From contig JAILZC010000051.1 of assembly GCA_023512665.1 (NCBI GenBank), forward strand, positions 1-6,601: a stretch of 6,601 bases of DNA. The letters are read 5' to 3'. This document shows positions 1 through 6,563 of the stretch, piece after piece; the stretch's first letter is position 1, and every line of letters begins with the position of its first letter. This DNA comes from Candidatus Bipolaricaulota bacterium (GTDB lineage Bacteria > Bipolaricaulota > Bipolaricaulia > RBG-16-55-9 > DRXL01). Below the pieces are notes generated by a model. The model did no database searches, was not told the DNA's origin, and worked only from the letters and a program-made list of their open reading frames with translations. Made by a program: the position numbers and the translations under genes.

Positions 1-1
1 G

Positions 2-712
2 ACGATGCTGCTGCAAAGCATCGCCAACTCCATCACGACCAACCACCCGGAGATCATCCTCATCGTGCTGCTGATCGACGAGCGGCCCGAGGAAGTCACC
101 GACATGCAGCGCTCGGTCAAAGGCGAGGTGATCAGCTCGACGTTCGACGAGCCTGCCTCCCGGCACGTCCAGGTGGCCGAAATGGTCATCGAGAAGGCCA
201 AGCGCCTGGTCGAGCACAAGCGCGACGTCGTGATCCTGCTCGACTCGATCACGCGCCTGGCGCGCGCCTATAACACCGTCGTGCCCCCGTCGGGCAAAGT
301 CCTCTCCGGCGGCGTCGACTCGAACGCGCTCCAGCGTCCCAAGCGCTTCTTCGGGGCCGCCCGCAACATCGAGGAGGGCGGTTCGCTGACGATCGTCGCC
401 ACGGCGCTCATTGACACCGGCAGCCGCATGGACGACGTCATCTTTGAGGAGTTCAAGGGCACGGGCAACATGGAGCTAGTGCTCGATAGAACCCTCGCGA
501 ACAAGCGCATCTTCCCCGCGATTGATTTGGAAGTCTCAGGCACTCGCAAAGAAGAGCTGTTACTTCCCGAAAAAGTCCTCAAGCGCGTCTGGGTGCTGAG
601 AAAACTGATCGGCGATATGAACGATAAACAGAAGGCCCTCGAATGGATCATCTCGCGCATGGAGCAGACCAAGACCAACGAGCAGTTCTTAGAGTTAATG
701 CGCAATGAGTAG
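2..712 (+). CDS. rho: Transcription termination factor Rho, C-terminal part (5' end outside window)
   Basis: Rho is the hexameric RNA-dependent ATPase and helicase that ends transcription by translocating along the nascent RNA. The visible 236 residues match the C-terminal RecA-like motor domain; the N-terminal RNA-binding domain and most of Walker A lie left of the window. The first full codon (Thr) followed by MLLQ fits the position right after the GK of the P-loop. Seen further on: [16 protein letters not shown], the Walker B segment [16 protein letters not shown], the Q-loop region [16 protein letters not shown], the stretch [18 protein letters not shown], the R-loop region FKGTGNMEL, and [11 protein letters not shown] near the C-terminus. 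These are nearly invariant across bacterial Rho, so identity is certain. The first Met in the window is internal, not the start. It is the first visible gene of a plus-strand cluster, and its stop overlaps the next start by 8 bases, which suggests translational coupling. I see no insertion or frameshift. Confidence 0.97.
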   Translation, partial: TMLLQSIANSITTNHPEIILIVLLIDERPEEVTDMQRSVKGEVISSTFDEPASRHVQVAEMVIEKAKRLVEHKRDVVILLDSITRLARAYNTVVPPSGKVLSGGVDSNALQRPKRFFGAARNIEEGGSLTIVATALIDTGSRMDDVIFEEFKGTGNMELVLDRTLANKRIFPAIDLEVSGTRKEELLLPEKVLKRVWVLRKLIGDMNDKQKALEWIISRMEQTKTNEQFLELMRNE

Positions 713-1598
713 AGCTTTGAGAATTTTGCTGCTGGGGTGGAGCGGGCTGGCCCTGATCTTTGGAATCTTCTGGGTGCAGCAGGGCCCGCTATCGAGCAGC
801 GCGAAGTTCGCGGCTCAAGGCGGCCCCACCGCCAGCGACGAAGGTTTCGCCCTCACCCCGCAGATCATCGAGCACCAAGTCCAGCCCGGTGAGACCCTCG
901 AACAGATCGCCGCGCGCTTTGGAGTCCCTGTGGCCGCCCTAGTCAGCAGCAACGCGACTGTGTTGGACGATCTGCGCACAGTGGAGCCGGGGACGGTCTT
1001 AAAGATCGTCACGAACGGGGTCTTGCACGCGGTCAAGCGCGGCCAGACGCTCACCGACATCGCTCGGACATACGGCGTCCCACTTACAGAAATTTTGTGG
1101 GCCAACCGCCTCGAAGATCGAAAATATATCTACCCCGGCGAGGAGTTCTTCATCCCCGGTGCGGCGACGTCGCCGTTCTTCACATACCTGCAGATGGCCG
1201 GGGGCAAGAAGAGCCTTTTTGCGTGGCCGGTGCGCGGCGTGATCTCTTCAGAATTTGGGCCAAGAATTCACCCCATCAGCGGGGAACCCGACTTCCACCA
1301 AGGGATTGACATCGAAGTCCCTGAAGGGACGGACGTCTATGCGGCTTGTGCCGGGAGAGTGATCGTCGCGGGGCGCCATAGCGGGTATGGGCTCTATATT
1401 GTCTTAGAGCACAGCACCGGTTATCGCACGCTCTACGGGCATCTGTCGGAGATTGGGGTCTATCGCGGACAATTCATCGAAGGAGGTCAGCGCATCGCCC
1501 GATCGGGCAACACGGGGAACTCAACCGGCCCCCATCTGCACTTTGAGATTCTGCAGTACGGCCGGCCGCTCAACCCCCTGGCGCTCTTGCCACCATGA
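705..1598 (+). CDS. Membrane-anchored LysM-LysM-M23 family peptidoglycan endopeptidase
   Basis: This is a predicted zinc metalloendopeptidase that cuts peptide cross-bridges of peptidoglycan outside the cytoplasmic membrane. The 297-residue protein starts with a basic, then hydrophobic stretch (about residues 3-25), a signal peptide or membrane anchor. Two LysM peptidoglycan-binding repeats follow (about 56-102 and 106-152; see [15 protein letters not shown] and [15 protein letters not shown]). The M23 (lysostaphin/LytM-type) domain covers about 172-297. Its metal and catalytic residues are intact: H198-x3-D202 in HQGID, H246 in YGHLS, and H277-x-H279 in GPHLHFE. It is therefore likely active, not an EnvC/NlpD-like degenerate activator. 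The start at 705 is chosen because it gives the signal sequence directly; it lies 8 bases inside rho and has only a weak AGAG upstream, consistent with coupling. The stop overlaps the murA start as ATGA. Placement between rho and murA suggests a wall-remodelling role alongside precursor synthesis (inference). Confidence 0.93.
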   Translation: MSRALRILLLGWSGLALIFGIFWVQQGPLSSSAKFAAQGGPTASDEGFALTPQIIEHQVQPGETLEQIAARFGVPVAALVSSNATVLDDLRTVEPGTVLKIVTNGVLHAVKRGQTLTDIARTYGVPLTEILWANRLEDRKYIYPGEEFFIPGAATSPFFTYLQMAGGKKSLFAWPVRGVISSEFGPRIHPISGEPDFHQGIDIEVPEGTDVYAACAGRVIVAGRHSGYGLYIVLEHSTGYRTLYGHLSEIGVYRGQFIEGGQRIARSGNTGNSTGPHLHFEILQYGRPLNPLALLPP

Positions 1599-2896
1599 AG
1601 CTCACGGTCTACGGAGGCCGCCACTTGTTCGGAGAGATCACCGTGGACGGGGCCAAAAACGCCGCCCTGCCCCTGCTCGCCGCAACGCTGCTCACCGATG
1701 ACGACGTGCTCTTAGAGAACGTCCCCGACGTGGGCGACGTGCGCACCATGATCGCGCTGCTGGAGAGCGTGGGCAAACGCGTGAGAGCTCTCTCACCGGG
1801 CGTCTTAAGCGTTCGCACCGAGAGAGACCTTACGGGGGCTCCCCCGGACTCTCTCGTGCGGCGGTTGCGCGCGTCGTTCTTGCTGTTGGGGCCGCTCATG
1901 GCGCGGGTCGGTGCGAGCCAGTTGCCCCTGCCCGGCGGCTGCCCCATCGGCGTCCGCCCCGTAGACCTTCATCTGAAGGGCTTGAAGGCGTTGGGAGCCC
2001 AGCTCGAGTCGGTGGGCCCATTCTGGCACGCCCACGCAGGGAGTCTCCACCCCGCGGAGATCCACTTGGATTACCCGTCGGTGGGCGCGACCGAGCAGAT
2101 CATGATGACGGCTGCGCTCATCCCTGGGCGGACGGTCATCAGCAACCCCGCGCAAGACCCGGAAGTCCACGACCTAGCTCGCTTGCTCATCAAGATGGGC
2201 GCGGGGATCATGATCGAGCCGGGGCGGCTCCAGATCGAAGGGGCAGCACGCTTACAGGGCACCACGCACACGGTGATCCCCGATCGCATCACTGCCGGGA
2301 CGTTTCTCATCGCTGGGGCGATCGCCGGGGGAGATGTGACTGTGCACTGCCAGCCACTCCACCTCGAGGCCCTCTTAAGCAAACTGGACGAACTGGGGAT
2401 CATCGTCCAAGAGCACGTGGAGAGCGTGCGCGTCGTCAGTGACGGGCCGGGCAGTTTCTCCGGTGGGCGCGTCGAGGCTCGGCCCTACCCGGGGTTCCCT
2501 ACAGACCTCCAGCCCCAGATGATGGCTCTCCTGAGCGTGGCTCGCGGGGCGAGCGTCGTCAAGGAGACCGTGTGGGAGAGCCGATTCGCCCACGCCACGG
2601 AGCTCGCCCGCATGGGGGCGCAGATACGGCTCGAAGGGCCTACAGCCCTGATCGAAGGGGTCGCGCAGCTCTCCGGCACAGAGGTCCACGCCACGGACGT
2701 GCGCGCCGGCGCAGCGTTGACCCTGGCGGGCATCGCTGCTGCGGGCACGACGATCGTCCTCGATCGTGATGGACACATCGGGCGCGGACATCGGGATTTG
2801 GCGGGCGAGCTGAACCGCCTGGGAGCTGCTATAATATCTGAAGAAGAACAGACTCTCGAAGAGAAGAAGGAGGTTGCCAGTACAGAGATTCGATGA
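1595..2896 (+). CDS. murA: UDP-N-acetylglucosamine 1-carboxyvinyltransferase (MurA)
   Basis: MurA transfers enolpyruvate from phosphoenolpyruvate to UDP-GlcNAc, the first committed cytoplasmic step of peptidoglycan synthesis. The 433-residue protein has the family's active-site residues: K21-N22 in DGAKNAALP, R92 in RRLRASF, the catalytic Cys C116 in PLPGGCPIGVRPVDLH, D304 in PYPGFPTDLQ, R330 in WESRF, D369 in DVRAGAALTLAG and R397 in HIGRGH. With Cys rather than Asp at 116, the enzyme is expected to be fosfomycin-sensitive (known for the family; not testable here). The start at 1595 overlaps the upstream stop in ATGA. No Shine-Dalgarno is visible, so translation probably depends on coupling. 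The usual MurA end (…LNRLGAAI) is followed here by about 20 extra charged residues (414-433, SEEEQTLEEKKEVASTEIR). That DNA also holds a promoter-like and a ribosome-binding-like motif ahead of hflX, so the tail may be a by-product of those signals. Confidence 0.97.
   Translation: MKLTVYGGRHLFGEITVDGAKNAALPLLAATLLTDDDVLLENVPDVGDVRTMIALLESVGKRVRALSPGVLSVRTERDLTGAPPDSLVRRLRASFLLLGPLMARVGASQLPLPGGCPIGVRPVDLHLKGLKALGAQLESVGPFWHAHAGSLHPAEIHLDYPSVGATEQIMMTAALIPGRTVISNPAQDPEVHDLARLLIKMGAGIMIEPGRLQIEGAARLQGTTHTVIPDRITAGTFLIAGAIAGGDVTVHCQPLHLEALLSKLDELGIIVQEHVESVRVVSDGPGSFSGGRVEARPYPGFPTDLQPQMMALLSVARGASVVKETVWESRFAHATELARMGAQIRLEGPTALIEGVAQLSGTEVHATDVRAGAALTLAGIAAAGTTIVLDRDGHIGRGHRDLAGELNRLGAAIISEEEQTLEEKKEVASTEIR
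2827..2835 (+). promoter_or_regulatory. Candidate extended -10 promoter ahead of hflX
   Basis: The bases TGCTATAAT form an exact extended -10 box (TG-N-TATAAT) in the otherwise GC-rich end of murA, 58 bases before the hflX start. No good -35 hexamer is found 16-18 bases upstream, but extended -10 promoters of sigma-70 type can work without one. A start site would fall near 2842 and give a leader of about 50 bases. It would let hflX be expressed separately from the rho-murA operon. This rests on a motif match only, and one TATAAT in 6.6 kb can occur by chance. Confidence 0.4.
2867..2874 (+). promoter_or_regulatory. Near-perfect Shine-Dalgarno (AAGGAGGT) displaced from the hflX start
   Basis: AAGGAGGT, preceded by AGAAG, is the best Shine-Dalgarno match seen next to a start in this window. 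It lies 18 bases before the hflX ATG at 2893, about twice the usual spacing. No in-frame ATG, GTG or TTG lies at optimal distance; the TTG at 2874-2876 is in another frame. It may still recruit ribosomes, with the weaker AGAG at 2884-2887 or termination of murA translation at 2894-2896 positioning the start. Confidence 0.45.
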
Positions 2897-4044
2897 ACCA
2901 ACTGATTGAAGATCGGCTGGGGGAGCGGGCGCGGGTAGGTGCTGGGGAACGAGCGATCTTAGTGGGGTTGGACGTAGGGCACAGGGCAGATTGGCAGGAA
3001 CGCGAGTCCATCGAGGAGCTGATGGAGCTCGCGCGGACGGCAGGGCTGACAATCCTACGGACGGTTCTGCAAAAGCGCGATAGACCCGATCCGGCGTTCT
3101 TCATTGGCAAGGGCAAGGCCGACGAACTCAGAGCACTGGCGGCCAAGGCCGACGCCCAGGTGATCGTCTTCAACGACGCGCTCACGCCGGCGCAAGCCCG
3201 CAATCTCGAAGAGAGAATTCAGAGAAAGATCATAGATCGCGCCCAGCTTATTATGAACATCTTTGCGCAGCGGGCGCGCTCCAAGGAAGCGAAGCTCCAA
3301 GTTGAGCTGGCGCAGTTGGAGTATCTTCTGCCGAGGCTGCGCGGGTGGGCAGAGACATTAGGGCAGCCCGGCGCGGGGATCGGCACGCGCGGCCCCGGTG
3401 AGACCCGTCTCGCCCAAGAGCGCCACGCGATCCGCCAGCGCACGCACGCTCTCAAAGAGCAGCTAGCCAAAGCCGAACAAGAGCGCGCCGTGCGCCGCAA
3501 GCTGCGCGAGAAACGCAAGATCCCAGAGATCGCCCTGGTCGGGTACACCAACACCGGGAAGTCTACGCTCTTGCGGGTTCTCACCGGCGCGGAGACGTTT
3601 ATCGAAGACAAGCTCTTTGCGACCCTGGACCCGCTGACGCGCCAGATGTATCTCCCCGACGGACGGCTCGTCGTGATCACCGACACGGTGGGGTTCATCA
3701 AAAAACTTCCCCATCAGCTCATCCCGGCGTTCGCTTCTACGTTAGAGACAGCACAAACTGCCGATCTGTTGCTCAATGTCCTCGACGTTTCCAACCCCAA
3801 TCTCTTTGATCACTGGCGCACGATCAACGAAGTACTGAATAATATCTTTAAGAACGGGGATCGTCCGCCCATGCTCAACGTCCTCAACAAAGTAGACAGA
3901 TTGCAGACCCCAGAAGATTATCAACGTCTGGAGGAGGCGCGCCAGACCATCCCTCATAGTGTTGTACTCTCGGCGCGCGACAGGGTTGGGATCGAAGAAT
4001 TGAAGGGGCATATACCAGAGCATCTCCCTACGGGCGCAGCGTAA
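2893..4044 (+). CDS. hflX: GTPase HflX, short form lacking the C-terminal domain
   Basis: HflX is a ribosome-associated GTPase that binds the 50S subunit and splits stalled or heat-damaged 70S ribosomes. The N-terminal HflX domain covers about residues 20-205 and includes FFIGKGKADEL (69-79), LTPAQARNLE, IDRAQLIMNIFAQRARSKE, KLQVELAQLEYLLPRLRGW and GIGTRGPGETRL. A charged coiled-coil-like helix (about 173-208) links it to the G domain. All G motifs are present: G1 GYTNTGKST (217-225), G2 T244 in FATLDP, G3 DTVGFI (264-269), G4 NKVD (332-335), G5 SAR (360-362). The protein ends at 383, about 20 residues after G5, so the C-terminal domain of roughly 50 residues found in E. coli HflX is absent. 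The start overlaps the murA stop as ATGA, and no usable in-frame start lies just upstream. The 3' end overlaps convergent holB by 17 bases, with no terminator visible. The identity is clear; whether the short form is normal for this lineage is not known. Confidence 0.95.
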   Translation: MNQLIEDRLGERARVGAGERAILVGLDVGHRADWQERESIEELMELARTAGLTILRTVLQKRDRPDPAFFIGKGKADELRALAAKADAQVIVFNDALTPAQARNLEERIQRKIIDRAQLIMNIFAQRARSKEAKLQVELAQLEYLLPRLRGWAETLGQPGAGIGTRGPGETRLAQERHAIRQRTHALKEQLAKAEQERAVRRKLREKRKIPEIALVGYTNTGKSTLLRVLTGAETFIEDKLFATLDPLTRQMYLPDGRLVVITDTVGFIKKLPHQLIPAFASTLETAQTADLLLNVLDVSNPNLFDHWRTINEVLNNIFKNGDRPPMLNVLNKVDRLQTPEDYQRLEEARQTIPHSVVLSARDRVGIEELKGHIPEHLPTGAA

Positions 4045-4957
4045 AGAGCAGCGATTCTAGGAGCAGCTGCACATTAGCGTTGCGTTGGAGCTTCCACGGC
4101 GCTGTCTCTAAAAAGTGCACCGCCGTAGGGGCGCACGGCTGTGCGCCCCCTTGTGCCTTTACCCTGGAAGCCATCTCGTAGAGGGCCTCTTGGATAAAAA
4201 ATTCGATCACCTCCGGGTCGCACTTGCTGAGCATCGCAGCGAGGGCGAGCACCTGCGCACTGGAGTAGCCTCCCAAGCGCCTGAGCACCTCAAGAATGGC
4301 CTCGCGGCGCACGAAGAGATTCTCTTCCGTGAGCAAATCCCAGAGCTCGTTCTCCGGGAGTTCCGCAAGCCGCTGCTGGAGCTTGGGGCGCTCAGGAACA
4401 AACTGGCGCACCGCTTCTATGAGCGGCTCATCGGCCAGAGACCCCTTGGTGAGGCTGAACAAAGCTTCGACCTCGGCGTCGCTGAGGCCACGCTCGCGTA
4501 AAAGCTGTTCGATCTGTGAGCGTGGCGGCGTGGGGAGCTTGACGATCTGACACCGCGAGAGGATCGTGGGCAGGATGTTGGCGCTCTTGGCAAGCAAGAG
4601 AAAGATCAAATAGCGCGGCGGGGCTTCGAGAATTTTGAGCAGGCTGTTCGCGGCTTCCAAGCTTAAGTCTTCGACGCTCTCGATGACGTAGATTTTTTTC
4701 GGGGCTTCGACGGGAGGGTAGAGGGCCTTCTGTTGGAGCTCACGAACTTGATCTATAGAAATGCGTTTTCCCGATTTGCTGACCCAAGTAAAATCCGGGT
4801 GGGTGCCGTGAGCAAGCTTGGTGCACTGGGGGCACGTCCGACATTCTGTGGGGCAGAAGAGATGCTGCACGAATTTTTGGGCGAACTGCGCCGCCGTCGC
4901 CCCGATGACCAGATAGGCGTGCGCAGGCTTGCGTGCCAAGCTCTCGACAAGGCTCAT
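4028..4957 (-). CDS. holB: DNA polymerase III delta' subunit (clamp loader)
   Basis: Delta' is the stator of the clamp-loader complex that places the beta sliding clamp on primed DNA. The 309-residue protein has the AAA+ delta' layout. A zinc cluster C35-x3-C39-x2-C42-x2-C45 is followed by HGTHPDF. Then come ISIDQVREL, KKIYVIESVEDLSLEAANSLLKILEAPP, and the SRC motif (134-136), whose arginine acts in trans on the neighbouring ATPase. The P-loop is degenerate (IGATAAQFAQK, no GKT), as expected for delta' and unlike DnaX, so this is not dnaX. The C-terminal collar domain ends in the typical RNANVQLLLESLLF. Residues 267-282 are encoded by a palindromic repeat, listed separately. The ATG at 4957 is supported by GAGAGGG a few bases upstream. 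The gene follows lpd on the same strand after 131 bases, and no convincing promoter was found between them. Its 3' end overlaps hflX. Confidence 0.93.
   Translation of the reverse strand: MSLVESLARKPAHAYLVIGATAAQFAQKFVQHLFCPTECRTCPQCTKLAHGTHPDFTWVSKSGKRISIDQVRELQQKALYPPVEAPKKIYVIESVEDLSLEAANSLLKILEAPPRYLIFLLLAKSANILPTILSRCQIVKLPTPPRSQIEQLLRERGLSDAEVEALFSLTKGSLADEPLIEAVRQFVPERPKLQQRLAELPENELWDLLTEENLFVRREAILEVLRRLGGYSSAQVLALAAMLSKCDPEVIEFFIQEALYEMASRVKAQGGAQPCAPTAVHFLETAPWKLQRNANVQLLLESLLFTLRP
4112..4160. repeat. REP-like palindrome inside the holB coding sequence
   Basis: A perfect 9-bp stem (GGGGCGCAC at 4128-4136 with GTGCGCCCC at 4141-4149) closes a 4-base loop. An outer stem pairs AAAG-t-GCAC (4112-4120) with GTGCCTTT (4153-4160), 8 bp with one bulged base. 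The whole element is about 49 bases and is read without a stop in holB as residues 267-282 (KAQGGAQPCAPTAVHF). The motif GTAGGGGCGCAC followed by its inverse resembles dispersed intergenic palindromes seen in environmental bacterial genomes (recalled, not searched). Confidence 0.7.
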
Positions 4958-5010
4958 AGCCCTCTCAGATTACCACAGCGAGCCAGTCTGCGCCACAATT
5001 CGCCCCTACC

Positions 5011-5053
5011 CCTCAGACCTTTCCCCCAGCCCCTCTCCGCGTCGGGGGGGGGC
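5011..5053. repeat. Degenerate copy of a CCTCA…CCCTCTCC hairpin repeat
   Basis: The stretch starts with CCTCA and runs through CCCCCAGC and CCCTCTCCG (5031-5039), ending in a C followed by nine G (5043-5052) where the intact neighbour has CGGAGAGGG. The left arm is the same as in the adjacent intact hairpin, so this looks like a decayed tandem copy. With the copy at 5056-5099 it accounts for most of the 131-base lpd-holB spacer; the remaining bases (4958-5010) hold only the holB ribosome-binding site. Confidence 0.6.
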
Positions 5054-5055
5054 AA

Positions 5056-5099
5056 CCTCACCCCTTCCCTCTCCGTTTACGGAGAGGGCTAGGGTGAGG
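5056..5099. repeat. Intact two-stem palindromic repeat at the 3' end of lpd
   Basis: CCTCACCC (5056-5063) pairs with GGGTGAGG (5092-5099), and CCCTCTCCG (5067-5075) with CGGAGAGGG (5080-5088). The loop is TTTA, and a 3x3 mismatch separates the 8-bp and 9-bp stems. On the minus strand it begins inside the last codons of lpd and contains that gene's stop. No T-run follows it in the lpd direction, so it is not a classical intrinsic terminator. It could protect the mRNA 3' end or be a mobile REP/MITE-type repeat. Confidence 0.75.
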
Positions 5100-6528
5100 C
5101 CGGCTCTTTTCTCTTGGGGGTGAGGATGTGGATCGCCTTCCCCAGCGCGGCGGCTGCTGCTTCCATCAAGCCCTCGGGGAGCGTCGGATGGGGATGAATG
5201 CTCAGCGCGAGGTCTTCGAGCGTCGCCCCCATCTCGATGGCTACCACGGCCTCGCTGATCATGGTAGACGCTTCCGGCCCGACGATCTGTACCCCAAGGA
5301 CGACTTTCGTCTCGGCATCGGCGATCACTTTGATAAACCCCTCGGTCTCGCCCATCGTTAGCGCCCGCCCCAGCGCCGCAAACGGGAATTTCCCAAGTAG
5401 AGTCTTATAGCCTGCTTGGTGAGCCTCGGCCTCGCTCAGGCCCGCGTAGGCGATCTCCGGGTCGGTGAAGATAACGGCGGGCACGGCCTGCCAGTCGGCG
5501 GCGCTCTTGTGCCCGCAGATCGCTTCGGCCGCGACCAGCCCCTCATGCGAAGCTTTATGCGCCAACAGCGGCGGCCCCGCGACGTCGCCGATGGCGTAGA
5601 TGTGCGGGACGCCCGTGCGCATCTGGGAGTCTGTCCTCAAAAAGCCCTTGGGATCAGGCTGCACGCCTACTCTCTCCAGCCCCGGCGGCGTGTTCGGCCT
5701 CCGCCCGACACTGACCAAGACCTTTTCGGCAGAGAGCTTCACTTCGCCCTCGTGCGTCTGCACCGTCAGCTGCGCTCCGTCCTTGCCCCTCTTCAGTTCC
5801 TTCGCTTGAGATTTGAGATAGACGTCCATCTTCAGCTCTTTGGTCTTGCGCGCGACCAAGCGCACCAGCTCCGGGTCCGTGCCGGGCAGAAGATTTTCTA
5901 ACATCTCGACGACCGTGACCTTGCTGCCGAGCTTGGCGTAGACCATCCCCAGCTCCAGGCCGATATACCCCCCTCCGATCACGATGAGCGATTCGGGCAA
6001 CTTTTTCAGGGCCAATGCTCCCGTCGAGTCAATGACCGTTTCGCCGTCTATCTCAAAGCCGGGGATGTGTATGGGGACTGCGCCCGTGGCGATGATGCAG
6101 TCTTTAAACTCGATCACTTGGGTGCCGTGCTCGCCCTCGACCAGACACTTCTTCGCTGCGGTGAACGTCGCCTGGCCCTTGATGACGGTGACGCCGTGGC
6201 CCTCGCAGAGCTGCTTCACACCGCCGGTGAGCCTGTTGACGACGCTCTCCTTCCATGCCTGCAGGCGCTCCAGATTGATCTGAACCTCCTTGGCGGAGAT
6301 GCCAAACGCCTCGGCGTGTTTAATCTTGTCGTACAGATACGCAGCATAAATGAGGGCTTTGGAGGGGATGCAGCCGACGTTGAGGCAGACCCCGCCCAGC
6401 TCATCTTTTTCTACGAGCGTCACGTCCTTGCCCAGCTGCGCGGCGCGAATAGCCGCGACGTACCCGCCTGGCCCGCCGCCGACAATCAACAGCTCTGTTC
6501 CGAGGGTGATCTCGCCGACGACCATCAC
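5089..6528 (-). CDS. lpdA: Dihydrolipoyl dehydrogenase (E3)
   Basis: This FAD enzyme reoxidises dihydrolipoamide of 2-oxoacid dehydrogenase complexes or the glycine cleavage system and reduces NAD+. The 479-residue protein has the family's usual length and motifs in order: FAD fold G17-G-G-P-G-G22 with E40; redox disulfide C48-LNVG-C53 followed by IPSK; NAD-binding GGGYIGLELG (185-194) with E208 ending the second strand, which favours NAD over NADP; the second FAD motif YAIGDVAG with D315; and the C-terminal catalytic pair H447 and E452 in HPHPTLPE. All catalytic residues are present. The start is either GTG at 6528 or the adjacent ATG at 6525. AAGGGAG (6536-6542) sits 7 bases before the GTG and 10 before the ATG, so GTG is slightly favoured. 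The last codons and the stop lie in a palindromic repeat. No E1, E2 or glycine-cleavage genes are visible, so the served complex is unknown. Confidence 0.96.
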   Translation of the reverse strand: MMVVGEITLGTELLIVGGGPGGYVAAIRAAQLGKDVTLVEKDELGGVCLNVGCIPSKALIYAAYLYDKIKHAEAFGISAKEVQINLERLQAWKESVVNRLTGGVKQLCEGHGVTVIKGQATFTAAKKCLVEGEHGTQVIEFKDCIIATGAVPIHIPGFEIDGETVIDSTGALALKKLPESLIVIGGGYIGLELGMVYAKLGSKVTVVEMLENLLPGTDPELVRLVARKTKELKMDVYLKSQAKELKRGKDGAQLTVQTHEGEVKLSAEKVLVSVGRRPNTPPGLERVGVQPDPKGFLRTDSQMRTGVPHIYAIGDVAGPPLLAHKASHEGLVAAEAICGHKSAADWQAVPAVIFTDPEIAYAGLSEAEAHQAGYKTLLGKFPFAALGRALTMGETEGFIKVIADAETKVVLGVQIVGPEASTMISEAVVAIEMGATLEDLALSIHPHPTLPEGLMEAAAAALGKAIHILTPKRKEPASP

Positions 6529-6535
6529 AGATCAA

Positions 6536-6542
6536 CTCCCTT
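6536..6542 (-). promoter_or_regulatory. Ribosome-binding site of lpdA
   Basis: Read on the minus strand, AAGGGAG is followed by the 7-base spacer TTGATCT, then GTG and ATG in tandem. The spacing suits the GTG best, which is why the longer start is used for lpdA; the protein differs by one residue only. Confidence 0.65.
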
Positions 6543-6563
6543 GAGTTTGAATCACGGAAGGCC

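Noticed and set aside
1480..1487. AAGGAGGT inside the M23 gene as a ribosome-binding site
   Set aside because: No start codon follows at usable distance, and the bases encode the ordinary Glu-Gly-Gly of the M23 domain.
2375..3052. A long minus-strand open frame (225 codons) across the murA-hflX junction
   Set aside because: It is antisense to two certain genes, has no recognisable motif, and is Ala/Pro/Arg/Ser-rich as expected from a shadow of GC-rich coding sequence.
4024..4041. The CCCTACGGGCGCAG at the hflX end as a second copy of the holB palindrome
   Set aside because: Only a short CCCTACG match is shared and there is no inverted arm, so similarity is at chance level.
4028..4957. Loss of the P-loop in HolB as a sign of a broken gene
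   Set aside because: Degenerate P-loops are normal for delta' subunits, and the zinc cysteines, SRC motif and C-terminal end are intact.
4963..4995. A promoter for holB (TAATCT with TTGTGG on the minus strand)
   Set aside because: The hexamers are poor matches and the spacing is about 20 bases; holB may be read from lpd instead.
4733..5092. A plus-strand open frame over the holB start and the spacer repeats
   Set aside because: It is antisense to holB and ends by reading through the palindromic repeats; no domain or ribosome-binding site supports it.
5056..5110. The spacer hairpin as an intrinsic terminator for lpdA
   Set aside because: On the minus strand the stem is followed by a C-rich run, not a T-run. 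The TTTT at 5107-5110 is on the plus strand, about 8 bases past the stem, and no plus-strand gene ends there.
5416..5901. A plus-strand open frame of 161 codons within lpdA
   Set aside because: It is a shadow of the certain lpdA frame, with arginine-rich composition and no family resemblance.
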